Shown here in pieces: positions 1 through 11,300 of a stretch of DNA of 64,000 bases. Below the pieces are notes generated by a model. The model had not been told where the DNA came from, made no database searches, and saw nothing but the letters and a program-made list of their open reading frames with translations. Within the stretch, counting starts at the first letter, position 1. Each line of letters starts with the position of its first letter. Source of the stretch: Kingdonia uniflora. Its lineage: Eukaryota > Streptophyta > Magnoliopsida > Ranunculales > Circaeasteraceae. The stretch covers positions 930,001 to 994,000 of the forward strand of contig JACGCM010000003.1 in assembly GCA_014058105.1 (NCBI GenBank), read 5' to 3'. The translations under genes and the position numbers were made by a program.

Positions 1-706
1 TCTGCCCTAACCCTAACAAACTGGACTGTGCCTCTTTAACATCCAATAATGGAGAAATCAACCATTAATGGGGAGGAGATAAGAGGTTTAATCAAATTAC
101 AAAGGCAAACAAATGTTATTCGTGATTTTACATCCTTCAAATTACCGGAGAGGAGATAAACATAATTACTAACCTCAGTACTGCTAAATTGGATAATGAA
201 GTCAAGAGTTGAGTCTATTGCGACAGAATTTTGGGGGTGGTTGTATGAATTTTGAGAGAAAATGAGGGGCTTCAACGGGGAAGAAGATCGTACGGTTTGG
301 TTTTCGTTTGGGTTCTTCGCCGGGTTTTTTTTTTTGTTTTTCTTCTAGGTTTGGACCGGTTTAAGGATGTAGTGGGGTAAGTAATTTAAAAATTGAGAGT
401 GTCTTCATAATTTTTCAATTTTATTATGGTTATGACGGGCCCACATGGTGGTGGACGCTAAAGCTAATCGCAACAACACATCGTAGTGGGTTTGGTAAAA
501 CGGGGTAGTAAGGATAGAATGACCTTTCTACAATTGACTGCAGCCTCACCTCAGTTGCTTAGGATAATCCAATGGTCAGGAATATTGAACTTAATATTTT
601 TTTTTTAACCTGCTTCTAGTCATGAATGTATCAAGTCATTAGCATCCATCATTCTTTAGACAAAACATAAGCAGTTTTATTTGTCAGTGATGTTAAAAGA
701 AATACC
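1..706. other. Intergenic DNA, no gene recognised
   Basis: I see no protein family, RNA gene or paired repeat here. The only longer open frame (36-275, minus, 79 codons) matches no domain I know and has no gene context. The stretch is AT-rich with a poly-T run near 599-606. Confidence 0.5.
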
Positions 707-709
707 TTA

Positions 710-1040
710 GAGCATCTGTAGTCGACTCTCTATATTAGCTTAAAGTCAAATTTGGAGAGCCAAATATCTATAAAACACCTACATCCGACTCTCCAAATTA
801 AAGTTAAATTGCCTAAAGTCATATTTGTTTATCAAATTTGACTATTTTTTTCACTCTTCAAACCAAATTTAATGAAACAAAATCTACCCAAAAATTAAGG
901 ATTTTATGGAAAAGTTGAGATGTGGCATTTGACGAGTACTTTTTGAGGAGTCGGATGTAATGAAAAAAAAATTATGACTTTTATTAGCCAATAAAGCCAA
1001 ATTTGGTGGCTAATATTTGAAGAGTAGACTACAGATGCTC
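710..1040. mobile_element. Tourist-like MITE (PIF/Harbinger type)
   Basis: A 331-bp non-coding element starts GAGCATCTGTAGTCGACTCT and ends with the inverted counterpart AGAGTAGACTACAGATGCTC, giving terminal inverted repeats of about 20 bp with one mismatch. It is flanked by a 3-bp TTA duplication (707-709 and 1041-1043), the target-site pattern of PIF/Harbinger elements. The interior is AT-rich, with GCCAAATTTGG-type subterminal motifs and no coding frame. It would need a transposase in trans. The Harbinger element at 7.47 kb is the obvious class of donor, but its ends differ enough that I do not claim it is the partner. Confidence 0.85.
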
Positions 1041-1043
1041 TTA

Positions 1044-1683
1044 AAGAAACCCAGCATTAACGCAATTATGCTTAAAAAAGGAATCTACATTAAACACAGT
1101 ACACACGGGAAAAACAATCCCCAAAGGAGATCTCTTTTAGTTTTTACCATTTCTTGAGTCATTTTATATAACCAGAAATCGAAACTCTTTAACTAAAATT
1201 TATTTTGCTCCCATATACCATTTGTTCAATGAAACCAATAGACTGCCAAGAAGTGATGGCTCCAAAGTTTTCTTTGTAAGATATTTATAGCAGCCTCTTC
1301 TAATTATGTTTGCTGCAAACGGGTTTTAACTGCCCAATCAGCTGGCAGATTGGTATATTTATACAAGAACTCCTCACCCGTTCAAATACATCTGAATATC
1401 CTTTTTTTTTCTCTCTCTCTCAGATTTGGCATCATCATTTCTTCAGAATGTTCTTTAGTTAAATCGAGTCCTTGGAGTGTTTGATTTCATGATTCTCGTT
1501 AAGTTTTCCCTAATTTGCCAAAACTATTTCCTGAATTTATTTGCCAATTAGAGAAGGGAAAACTCTATTGGAAAATGTTAGTATTTCCCTTGATTCTGAC
1601 AAGTGTGAGATACCAAATGACTTTTAGGATTATAGCCATGATTTTTCTATTTATAACAACTTTTTTTTGTGAGGCAAGACAGC

Positions 1684-1714
<31 letters not shown>

Positions 1715-1779
1715 AAATAGAGCTGGAAATTATAAACTGAGGCAAAGAGTACAGAGAGAGGAACTTAAAATTTAATGTC
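1044..1779. other. Intergenic DNA with a poly-C/poly-A tract
   Basis: No gene recognised. A run of 22 C (1683-1704) followed by 13 A (1705-1717) is the only notable feature. It makes the short plus-strand ORF across it (proline run) look accidental. The tract is a likely place for sequencing or assembly length error. Confidence 0.5.
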
Positions 1780-4700
1780 TGATGAAAACCTTCATCATCG
1801 CTTCTTTATCCATCTTAGATTGAACCTCAGGAGGATATTGGTAGCATTGCAAATCTCTTATCCTAAGATAGTGGCATAGCTAGCAAGAAGGGTTGCACTC
1901 TGGTTTCCTTCTTTGAATATAAATATCATATCAAACCAGTGAATTTTACCATCAAAATTTGTATCTTCTAGAGCAGTATTTTGCATCTCCAAGGAGGTTT
2001 AGAGCCCCTCTTGATGTAGTCCACTATGGCTATAGAGTTGGATTGAATGAGCAAATGGTCAATGCCCCCATCAACTTCAAACGTGAGCCATCTATACGCA
2101 GCCTTCATAACATGATAATTAATAGAAACTAGCATTTCCTTTCCAACATAAGCAATTGGGCACACTCTACTCCCATTTCTGATTAGATACCAAAAGCCCC
2201 CCAACAAAAAAAAAACTCCATCTGAGTTAAGCTAGTAAGTACCTGGTGGGGGAGGGGTCCATTTCCAAGTTATGGTCTTCTTCATCTTTACTAGTAGTTT
2301 GAAGTTCCAAGCTTCATATAACTGCTTTGTAATGGTGTCCCCCTGCACACTTGCAATCTTTATCTTCAGTCTTTGTCGTACTTCATAAGATATGGCATTA
2401 AACACTGTCTTCAAATTTCTAGTATTATTATTAAACACCCTGTCATTCCTAAAATGTTAAACATGGTAACCATGAGCAGTAAAAACAATCTTCAGAATAT
2501 TAGAAAGCAACCCATTACTATAAGTCCCTAACACTCAATTAACTTCCTCTCAAAAACCTCCAATACTTCTAGTCACCTTGCACAACTGAAGCATACTCTT
2601 TCAAATGCCATTAGATATGATACACCCCATAAATAAGTGTTTAATATTTTTCGTACCATTTCCACAAATAGTACAAGAATCAGAAATGGACATACCTCTA
2701 TGAATCAGTCATTCCTTTGTCATATGATTGCTTTTAAGTACTTTTAAAGCAACAGTGTCCTGGGCCAAGTTAATGCCCAAAAGCAATCCTTAGGTATAGG
2801 AATACTCCAAAAGTTCTTGCCTCTAAGTAAGTTTTTATCTACCCACTTGACCCAACAATTATCTTCCATAGTTACAATTCTAAAGGTGTAACTGAGGGCT
2901 GCTGCTTTGTTCAAGCTATTTATGCTTCTCAGACCCATTCCCATCTTTAGGATAACAAATCTCTGTCCAATTTTTCATGGACTTCATTCTTCTAAATGTA
3001 GTGTTATTCCAAATAAACTTGGAATTAACCTTATTGGTCAATAACCTGTTGATGAAGGTTAAATAAACCCATCCAATTAAAAGATATGGTCTGAAGCACA
3101 CTAAGAAAAGTCTCCTAAGACCAGAAAGAAACCTATTTTGCCAAGCATTAATCCTACCTGTCATACACTCAATCAGCTACTGACAATCCCTTCCTCTGAG
3201 CCTTGTAGAAATGAGAGGCACGCCCAAATATTTGAAGGGGACTATTCCTTCAGTAGTGCCTATGATATTACAAATAACTTCTTTGTTGCCAAGGCTAACA
3301 CCAAAAAAGTACAGCTTCAATTTCTCCTTATTTACCTCTATACATGTAATCTTAGTAAACTTGTAAATTGTGGCTTGGAGGTCATTAGTTGAAGTAGTAT
3401 CACCATCAAAATACACAAGCAAGTCATCTGCAAAAGCCAGGTGAGTAAGCAGAGGCTTCTTATACTTAGCATGGAGGCCAAAACTACCATGAACAACAAG
3501 ATCTTCAAGCATAATCCCAAAAGATTCCATTACCAAAACAAAGAGATAGGATGACATTGGGTAACCTTGTCTGAGCCCTCTAGCTCCTCCTCCAAGGACC
3601 CATTAATAGAGATGGAGAAGTGAGGGGTGGTAATGTATACTTTAATCCAGTTAATAAACCTACTAGGGAAGTTTAATACCTTCAGGATAGGTAATATTGC
3701 ACTCCATTGCACCATGTCATAGGCTTTCCTCAAGATTAATTTTCATTGTTGCTCTTTGATTCCCTTGGTCTTTATGGTAGTTCCTCGTCAACTCATGTGC
3801 AATCAACATATTATCAGAAATATGTCTACCTTCAACAAAAGCAGACTGATGGTAGCTCACTAGGGGGTGGGGAGGGGAGAACAACCTTCAGTCTACCAGA
3901 GATAATCCTGGAAAGGATTTTATACACCACATTGTGGCAGGATATAGGCTTATAGCCTTTGAAGATAGAAGGATTGTCGACCACTTTGGGAACAAGAGTA
4001 ATAGTTGAAACATTTACCTGATTTAGCATATAGTTCCTTTTAAAGAAGTTTTGTATAGCTTTAATGAAAGATTTGCTAATGATGCTCCAACTAACTTTAA
4101 AAAGGTGTGCATTAAAACCATCAGGCCCTGGAGATTTATAGTCTTCAATACTGGAAAGAGCAACCTTAACCTCTTTATTATTTACATCTCTAGTAAGATT
4201 ACCATGCTCCTCATCATGCACTCTATTCTTAAATTAAATTCTCTGAGTTATCTCTTGAGTATAGTCTTTCTGCCCACTGCCTATAATCTCTGTAAAATAC
4301 TTGACAGCAACTGCACCAACAAGCTTTAATAGAATTATGGTAGAAGGTTGAATTTTGATCCCCAAGATGCATCCACTTGACTCTAGCCAGTTGCTTCAAC
4401 ATAGACTCCTCCTTCCTAGCAACATTGGTAAAAGTTTGGAGCTTATTTCTCTCATCATCAATACAGCTATTATCAAAAGGATTAAGCTGAAGAGGCTGAC
4501 TACACAACAACAAGATCAACTCTTGCATTAGTCACTTCTTTATTAAACATACCATTCTTATGGTGGTTCTATTCTTTCAGCTCTCTTTTCACACTATTTA
4601 GTCAGTAGTACAATTGATACAGAGAATTTCCTTGAATTATGTAGCCCCAAGTCTTTGTAACAATATCAGAGAAACCGGGTTCTTCGGCCCAAAAGTTATA

Positions 4701-5033
4701 ATATTTAAACAATTTCTTGCCAATAACAAAGGGTTTAACCAATCTAAACACAGCTGGGCTATGATCAGATACTCCAGCAGTCAGGAAATCAGCTTCAGTT
4801 GCTTCAAACAAGTCCCCCCATTCTTCATTTATAAGAACTCTGTCAAATTTAATCATGATTCTCTCATTGCTGTTACTAGCTTTGTTGGACCAAGTGAGCT
4901 TGCGCCTCATATCCACCAATTTAGTTTTATTGACCTAATAACTACACTGTTCCACAACTAAGCTTCTAGCGACTTCCTTATGCTTAAGAGGACCATACAA
5001 ACCTCTCACATTCCACATGGCCATACTAAACAT
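1780..5033 (-). pseudogene. LINE-1 ORF2: endonuclease-deleted reverse transcriptase/RNase H polyprotein, broken
   Basis: The frame opens with MFSMAMWNVRGLYGPLKHKE (5033 downward), the usual start of an EEP endonuclease. It then jumps within about 20 codons to VDMRRKLTWSNK and FDRVLINEEW (about 4920-4820), which belong near the end of that domain. The catalytic Glu and the Asp/Asn core are therefore missing; the C-terminal SDHS motif remains. Reverse transcriptase motifs follow in several frames: SPGPDGFN (about 4120), KAYDMVQW (about 3725), AFADDLLVY (about 3435) and FKYLGVPL (about 3225). A Cys-rich zf-RVT-like stretch lies near 2630-2700 and an RNase H remnant with SNSIAIVDYI and FKEGNQSA lies near 1900-2060. 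Many stops are present. Confidence 0.82.
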
Positions 5034-5250
5034 TCCAACTTGTTGTAGAGTTAGGACTACTAGCTACTTCTGTTGCAGTCTCATTATCACAAGTGGACCC
5101 ACTAGTTTCTCCTTTTTCATTAGTCCGAGTACTCTGATCCCCTTTGTTGCCAGCTTCTAGAGGATTATTGTTGTTTCTCTCCTTAGAAGTACCTAAAAAT
5201 TCATTAACAGCCAGGTTAGTAGTATTCCTAGTAGGTTGAGTGCCTGCATT

Positions 5251-6526
5251 CTAAGGGTTTCCTTCTCTGTTGCTTTCCTTCTCCACATTATGATTCCTAG
5301 TTGGTGGAGTTCCTACATTCTTGGATATGCCATCTTTATAGTTTTGGGGATCAACATTACTTAAATTACAACTATTAGTTGGTGTAGTTCCATTAACTGT
5401 TGTTATCTCTTCTTCTTCTTCAACCTCCACTTCTAAATTAGCCAAAGTATCAAACTGGTTTGTAGCTATCTTAGGGACATCAAAGCAAGCCCAAACATCT
5501 TCTTCTGATTGTGTTCTTCTTAGCGGTATCCATCTTCTTCTGATATTCAACATCTTCTTGGATCTTTGGGCATTTAGCCTTACTATGCCCAAACACATTG
5601 CAATTATCACATTTAGCTGGGACCCAACTTTATTCAGCATCAACCTCCATTGTTGTCTCTTCATCGATGTCTAGAGTGAGTGTTTTAGGGTAATCATACT
5701 TCATGTTCACTTACTTCAATACACATTCTGGCATAGTTAGATTTTCTTTTGTCTTCAATTGCTTTATCCAGTCTCAGAGGCACTCCAAGCCCACTAGCTA
5801 CAAGTGCTAGACCATCTTTATTCCACATATAGGAAGGTGCCCTTCTAGATTGACCCATATAGGGATTGTAATGTTATCAAATACTTAATTATCAATGTTC
5901 AGATGCCAGGGTCTTAGAACAAACAATCTATTAACAAGATGTACTAAACCCACCTCTAATGCCTTTATTCTGTCTTCTTCGCAAGTAAACTTGAAGAAGA
6001 ATTGGTTATTGTCTTCAAGTGACATCTCAAAGCTACCCTTAGTGTCCCCACAATCTAATAAGTGCATTCTTAGCATAGTTGTAATCCAATCTCCTTCCAA
6101 TAAATTGACCCTCTAGGTACTCTTCACAAGCAGTGATATTATCAGCAAAATCAGCAGTGTTAACTTCGATAATGGGTTTCCATTCAAACATCAAAGGAGG
6201 TGTGTATCCAAGTTTGGAGCTTCCTGTGATAAGTGATGCAAATCCTATCATACTAGCCCAATTAAAGGTGAGGGGATGAGTATCTGGATGGTGGTAGGGA
6301 TTATACCACTTAGCTGGTAAAGCATTGGGTATGAGTGGTGGAAACTCTTCCTCAGCTTGAAGAGCATTTAGAGTTTAGGGAGTGAGCAAAGGGGGTTGTT
6401 GAATGGTGTGAGATGAAGCTGATGATTGTGTACTTCCATCCCCCTGAGGAGGAGAAAGAGAGTGGGTGGTCAGGGTAGAATTCTCATCTCTTATAAAGGT
6501 ATCACCACTATGGTAAGGCCAAGACA
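5251..6526 (-). pseudogene. LINE-1 ORF1: DUF4283 / zinc-knuckle RNA-binding protein, broken
   Basis: This is the nucleic-acid-binding ORF1 protein of a plant L1 element, expected to coat the LINE RNA. From the ATG at 6526 a Ser/Pro-rich leader is followed by a DUF4283-type stretch containing EEYLEGQFIGRRLDYNYAKN (about 6125-6065). After a frame change comes FKFTCEEDRIKALEVG and RPWHLNIDN (about 6005-5887). A CCHC knuckle of the form CDNCNVFGHSKAKC lies in another frame near 5570-5615. An acidic EVEVEEEEEI tail follows (around 5410). At least two frameshifts and a stop in the leader show it is not functional. Confidence 0.8.
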
Positions 6527-6545
6527 TTAGGGTTCTTAAGGACTA

Positions 6546-7177
6546 AATTCGTAACCCGTCCAATCCAATCTGTTAGTAAATGTTTAGGACCAGTTTTTTA
6601 GGTCTAATAGGAAATGCGGTCCGTTAAGGTCCGGTTCTACAAAGTAACACATTGGATAAGGATCCACATCAATCCGATCCGCTAAAGATTCGATCCGTTA
6701 ATGATACATATTACGAGTGCCAATATTATAATTATCTTCTAATAAAGAAGTTAATTTGTCTCTATATTTTTTGAAATAGTAACCCATGGCCTAAAATAGA
6801 GTATTTTCATCTTCTCTTAAACCAAGGGGGATTTTTTTTCTTTTCCCTTTTGTTTCTTGCACCGCCATAAAGGCCAAAGAAGAAAGCGTTAAATGTGAAC
6901 TTAGGTTTAGGGTTTTGCTTAGAATGAGTGTTAAAAAAAAAAGGATTTTTATGTAATAATTCTTTAAGATTGCACCTTTTTATAAACATTCTTTTTTTGT
7001 TAAAAGATCGGTTCAGACCGGGCTAGGATTGACCAAATTATTAAGGGACCGGGTTAGGATCCATTGTTTAATGGTCTTATAGGATTCAGATCGAGTTAGG
7101 GCCTAGGGTATTTGTTAATGGATCGAACTAGAATCATAGAAAAATCTTAGTCCGCTCCGGTCTATTGGCATCCCTAC
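6546..7177. mobile_element. Possible remnant of a non-autonomous hAT-like element
   Basis: The segment has inverted subterminal motifs: TTCGATCCGTTAA near 6690-6702 faces a reverse-complement copy, GTTAATGGATCGAA, near 7114-7127. Several GGTCCGTTAA / GGACCGG words cluster at both ends. The right edge CCGGTCTATTGGCATCCCTA resembles the terminal pattern seen in many plant non-autonomous hAT elements. The left terminus is not visible; it may have been lost where LINE-1 begins at 6545. No protein is encoded. Family assignment is an inference from general knowledge of such termini. Confidence 0.35.
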
Positions 7178-7466
7178 AAGACATATACCATTTTGTACTT
7201 TTTGTTAAGACATCCTGAGACACAAGAGCTCGCAACATAGCTCACAATTGAATACACTTCCATATTGCATTATGATAAGATAAGGATATGCTCCATGGTG
7301 TCCTCAACAACGTCCTCCCACTCCTCAGCCTCTTTCTCAGCTAATTCACTATCTCCATGACTTATATCCCTTCTCTCTGTAGCTTTATGTAAGACAGTTA
7401 TTGTACAATATTGCAAGTTAGTGGGTTTAGGCAAAGTAATTGGTGCGGGGTTACAGTCATGATTTG
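7178..7466. other. Intergenic DNA, no gene recognised
   Basis: Nothing supported. It is the target side of the Harbinger element, with the TAA target copy at 7467-7469. Confidence 0.4.
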
Positions 7467-7631
7467 TAAGAGCATGTCCAGCAGGGTGGGAGTTTGAGTT
7501 GGGTTTGCAAACCAAAACACAAACTCACACTTTGAGCTTCCCAGCAGCGAAAAATGAGTGTGAGTTCTCCTACGTGGCTGTGTCAAAACTCAACTGAGTG
7601 TGAGGATCTCACACCAAAAAAAAAGTGCTTG

Positions 7632-7717
7632 GCGGTGTTTGGATTACAGCGCGGTGTTCCTTTTACCGCCTAGATTTTCCGCGCGGTAAAAGGAACACCG
7701 CACGGTAGTCCAAACAC
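7632..7717. repeat. Subterminal hairpin with perfect 19-bp arms
   Basis: GCGGTGTTCCTTTTACCGC (7651-7669) is followed after 13 bases by its exact reverse complement (7683-7701). A wider outer stem pairs GTGTTTGGATTAC (from 7637) with GTAGTCCAAACAC. Hairpins of the same word occur at 11063-11102 and 14567-14618. In Harbinger elements subterminal repeats often serve as protein-binding sites, but that role here is an inference. Confidence 0.85.
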
Positions 7718-7815
7718 CTTCAATCTCAATTATTTTACCTCATCACTCTCTGGCTACTTCGTCTCCCCAAAAACCAATTGCAGAGCATAGAGGAGAACCT
7801 CTACGCTCTCCCCAA

Positions 7816-9290
7816 ATGAAGAACTCCGGCACCAGTAGTAATAACTCTACACCGTTGACCCCATCCTCCCATAACCCACCTTCAACACCATTCGCTCAAC
7901 ACCCATCATCGTAATTTACTCTATACCTCTACCACAACCCATCACAATTCCAGCCTCAATTCCAATCACAGACCTCACCTCTGTTTACCATATCGCAAGG
8001 GGATCCCAGTTATTGACAATATCAAAATCCATTTACACTCTCTCAACTGCAACCTCATGCGTTTAGCCCGTACTATCAATCCAATCCGCTCACTCAACCT
8101 CAAGGTTTTCAACTTCTAAATTATTTTCAGAACTACCTATTCCATGGTGAATCTACTCAGTACAGTCAAAGTGACGCAAATGCATCAATACCTATTGAAG
8201 CGACGGCGCCCCAGAAAAGAAAAAGAAAAGGAAGAAAGAAAATAGCACCCGCAAAACAAAGTCAAAGCGTGCAAGTGCCAGAAGATGCTGAGTTTTTGGA
8301 AGAGACGGTTGATGCTGGACTGCATTGGATAGAAGCAAACTTAATATATCTCGTAAGGGCATGGGTAACAGCTTCTGTCAGGACTACAGGCCGCACAAAG
8401 GGTTTCACTTTCTATCAAAAGGTCAACATTGCCTTTAACAGCAACCCTGAGTTCCCCATAAAACGATCAAGTGGGTCTACCAAATCTCAGTAGTATACCC
8501 TTAATGCATAATGTGTAGCATACAAGGGGATAGTTGCTCAAGAACATTTTAGGCACGACAGTGGGAAAATCGAAGAAGATTGGGTACGTTCTAATTTTCT
8601 TTAGCTCAATTTTATTTATTTCTCGCGGATATACACGTTATTTATTTGTATTTGGTAATTTTGTGAATTGTAGGAAAACGATGCACACAAGATCTATCAA
8701 GGCTTGAATGGCGGTAATGACTTCAAACACCATAAAGAGTATAATATTTTGGCGTGAGAACCACGATGGGCCAACCTAAGGGATGATGGGTTAAACCATG
8801 CGGGGAATGTACCAAGAAAAATAGCCAGGAGAACATCAGACAATTCTTCTTCGGGGAACTCGGTCTGATCAAACACTCTATCAGATGACCCCGACGGCCC
8901 GCCTACACCTCAATCTGCAGGCCAAAATTCTGAATTAGATGGTTCATTGTATGAGGGTAGAAGCAGGCCCATCAGCCAAAAACTCTTTAGAAAGAACCTT
9001 ACAACACAAAAGGCATTAGATGGTGTCTGAGCAACTGGTAGCGGTATCCAAACAATGCTGGATGAACTATGATTGGAGAGAAACAAGCAAAAAAAGAAAG
9101 GAAAAGGAGAAGAGTAGAAGCAAATTAATAATGGCAAGCCAAAATGGATTTGGAACAAGCAAGGGAAGATGAAAAAATCATGCAGAAAGACCTGAGTAAT
9201 CTTTCTGAATCTCAATTGCAATACTATCTGCAAAGGCAAGCTGAGGTCATAGAATGTCTGGCCAAGAGGGGGGGACCAGGTTCTTGAAGT
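7816..9290 (+). pseudogene. Harbinger ORF1: Myb/SANT-NAM-associated protein, broken
   Basis: This is the accessory protein of PIF/Harbinger elements, thought to bind DNA and help bring the transposase to the nucleus and the termini. From the ATG at 7816 one frame runs to 8493 with two stops. It has an N-terminal Ser/Pro/Gln-rich region, a basic QKRKRKGRKKIAPAK cluster that could be a nuclear localisation signal (about 8211-8255), and a Myb/SANT-like segment with NLIYLVRAWVTAS (about 8338-8376). After the stop the family-typical YKGIVAQEHF is readable. An intron with GT...AG borders (about 8584-8673) separates it from ENDAHKIYQGLNGG. The C-terminal part has a Lys-rich coiled stretch ending near QYYLQRQAEVIECLAKR (about 9217-9267). 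Several stops make it non-functional. Confidence 0.75.
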
Positions 9291-9639
9291 GGTGATGAAA
9301 TATAATTTAACTTTGTTGTATATAAAAGTTTTCTTTCCAAGAATGTAGTTTACCTTCCAATAATGTAATTGTTTAAATAATGTACTTTTCTATTGAAGAA
9401 TGCAATCTTATTTTCAAAATGTTTATTTCCGATAATATTGCGTTAAAACAAATACAAGATTAATGCAATATCAAAAACTTGTTTAATAAACTTGTACGAC
9501 AAGAAGCATTAAATTACATAAAGAACACTCAGATAATATATGGAATAGAGTACTAGGCTTAAAGATTTCCCTTCACGGCCTACAAATGCTCGATTAGATC
9601 ATCCTTTAGATCAAAGTGTAGTTCTCAACTTCGAATGTA
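9291..9639. other. Spacer between the convergent Harbinger genes
   Basis: AT-rich 3' flanks of the two convergent transposon genes. No further frame or repeat seen. Confidence 0.4.
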
Positions 9640-10850
9640 GTTCATTTTTGATATAAAATATTATATTGTTCCACGTTTGCGTACAATATTGAACCGTTCA
9701 CCTTCGATGGGAATGAACCTCATTCATCTTCAACGATCATATTGTGCATTATCACGCACGCCTTCATGGCATTATTTAAAACTTTGGGTTTCTACAATTT
9801 AACCAGATTTTTTACAATATTGATCCGAGATTGTAAAATCCCAAGCGCCCGTTCTACAACTTTTCAGCAACTTTCTGGTTCTTGAGCAAAAAAATTTTGC
9901 TTCGCTGTAACCGGATTGAATATGGTTTGGACAAGTGTTCCCCATTTGGGGTATATGCCATCTACTAGGTAATACCCCATATCATAAGCTTTTCCGGCAA
10001 TTGTATAATTACAAGGCGGGGCGATACCATCGGCTAGGTCGGTGAAATGATATGATTGTTGCAGGACATTGATATCATTGTTAGACCTTGGTAACCCAAA
10101 AAAAACATGCCAAATCCAAAGGTCGTATGAAGCTACCACTTCAAGATTCAATGTCGCCTTCGATTAATGACCAGTAAATTGACCGTGCCAAGTTATGGGA
10201 TAATTTTTCCATATCAAATGCATGCAATCAAGGCTTCCTAACATGCCAGAAAATCCCCGTGACTCTCCAATCACTTTTAACCTTTCGACATCGACCGCAT
10301 TTGGTGCTCGACGATATTCCTCACCAAAAATTTGTATAGCCGTGACACAAAACCTTTCCACACATAACAAGGTTGTGTTTTCTCCTATTCATATATACTC
10401 CTCAAAAAGATCTACCGCAACACCGTAGCTTAGGAAATGTAGTACTGCGACTACCTTTTAGTAAGGTGATAACCCCATAGTACCAGTGTTGTTGGGTTTT
10501 TGGACAAAGTAATGATCATGTGCAACCACTGCATCGAATATACGCATAAACATGTCTCTACTCATACGAAAATGTCGCTGAAATTCCCATGGCTCATATG
10601 TGCAATTCGGCTTGAAGTAATCCCGTATAATGTTGTAATGCCCCAATGGGTGTTATCGCTTTTTTCTCTTATCCTTACGGCCCATAGCACTCCTGCCGTG
10701 ACTCGAAGTTGCATCATGTACTACTAGGTTTGTTGTAGTTTGGTACAAAACGCAAATTGCTGCCGCACAATCAAAGATAAGATCGTCAGAGGAGGATGAA
10801 GATATACGTGGATGATCACCAATAGATGAATTGGATGACGAAGAAGACAT
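9640..10850 (-). pseudogene. PIF/Harbinger DDE transposase, broken
   Basis: This is the transposase that cuts and rejoins the element ends. The likely start is the ATG at 10850 (MSSSSSNSSIGDHP...), followed by a shift into MGHYNIIRDYFKPNCTYEPW and FRMSRDMFMRIFDAVV, the usual N-terminal region. The catalytic region is recognisable in order: GSLDCMHLIWKNYP (first Asp, about 10225), LPRSNNDINVLQQS (second Asp, about 10080), ADGIAPP, and ERALGILQSR (catalytic Glu, about 9835). FGLPRSNND and GYYLVDGIYPKW are close to the plant Harbinger consensus as I know it. All three catalytic acids survive, but at least two stops and two frameshifts interrupt the frame. It lies convergent to the Myb-like ORF. 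Confidence 0.85.
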
Positions 10851-10895
10851 TTTAGGCTGTGGAGTTGATAGAAGGGTATAATACCAGATGGGGAA

Positions 10896-11085
10896 CAAGT
10901 TTCAAATTGAAAAGAGAAGTGTTAAAGGGGGAAGAAAGGGATATGGGTTGAAGGAAATCAGGGATTTAGCAGTAAAAAGAACACCGCGCACAAGTTTCAA
11001 ATTGAAAAGAGAAGTGTTAAAGGGGGAAGAAAGGGATATGAGTCGAAGGAAATCAGGGATTTAGCGGTAAAAAGAATACCGCGCG
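10896..11085. repeat. 95-bp tandem duplication upstream of the transposase
   Basis: The block starting CAAGTTTCAAATTGAAAAGA at 10896 recurs at 10991 with only a few differences. Each copy ends in a half of the GCGGTAAAAAGAA...CCGCGC word. It lies in the presumed promoter/5' leader of the minus-strand transposase, so it doubles whatever sites that leader carries. Confidence 0.85.
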
Positions 11086-11102
11086 GTGTTCTTTTCACCG
11101 CT
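11063..11102. repeat. Subterminal hairpin, imperfect 20-bp arms
   Basis: AGCGGTAAAAAGAATACCGC (11063-11082) is followed by its inverted counterpart (11083-11102) with about two mismatches. It is the right-hand equivalent of the hairpin at 7632-7717. Confidence 0.8.
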
Positions 11103-11107
11103 AAATA

Positions 11108-11300
11108 CCAATTTCTATTCGAATAAAATAGCTCAGCGCGGTGTTCTTTTCACTGCTAAATACTTATTTATATTCGAATAAAATAGCTCAGTGCAAAATG
11201 TGCTCGAACAGACTTTGGGTCTATTCGAATAAAATTGCTCAGTACAAAATTTAATTGAATAATGTCTTATTTTGTTTGAACAAACAATTTGCCTATTTGA
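11108..11300. repeat. TTCGAA-motif cluster in the Harbinger right arm
   Basis: ATTCGAATAAAATAGCTCAG occurs at 11117-11136 and again at 11172-11191; a third copy, with AAAATTG before CTCAG, is at 11223-11242. Looser TCGAACAG / TTGAACA relatives surround them. Nearly the same 20-mer sits in the unrelated LTRs at 17037 and 21999. Confidence 0.8.

Larger units (their letters stand above)
1780..6545 (-). mobile_element. L1-type LINE, nearly full length, decayed (LINE-1)
   Basis: Read on the minus strand, the order is ORF1 with a DUF4283-like domain and CCHC knuckle, then ORF2 with an endonuclease remnant, reverse transcriptase, zf-RVT-like region and RNase H. This is the standard plant L1 order. 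Both ORFs contain stops and frameshifts. The 5' end lies close to 6545, just upstream of the ORF1 ATG at 6526. The 3' end near 1780 is uncertain because no clear poly-A tail or target duplication is visible. The length of about 4.8 kb is shorter than the usual 6 kb, explained mostly by loss of the endonuclease core. Confidence 0.85.

Noticed and set aside
36..275. 79-codon minus-strand ORF as a gene
   Set aside because: No family resemblance, no promoter or splice context, and of a length expected by chance.
7651..7701. Rho-independent terminator or riboswitch
   Set aside because: The setting is a plant DNA transposon end, and the same palindrome recurs at other ends; bacterial-type regulation does not apply.
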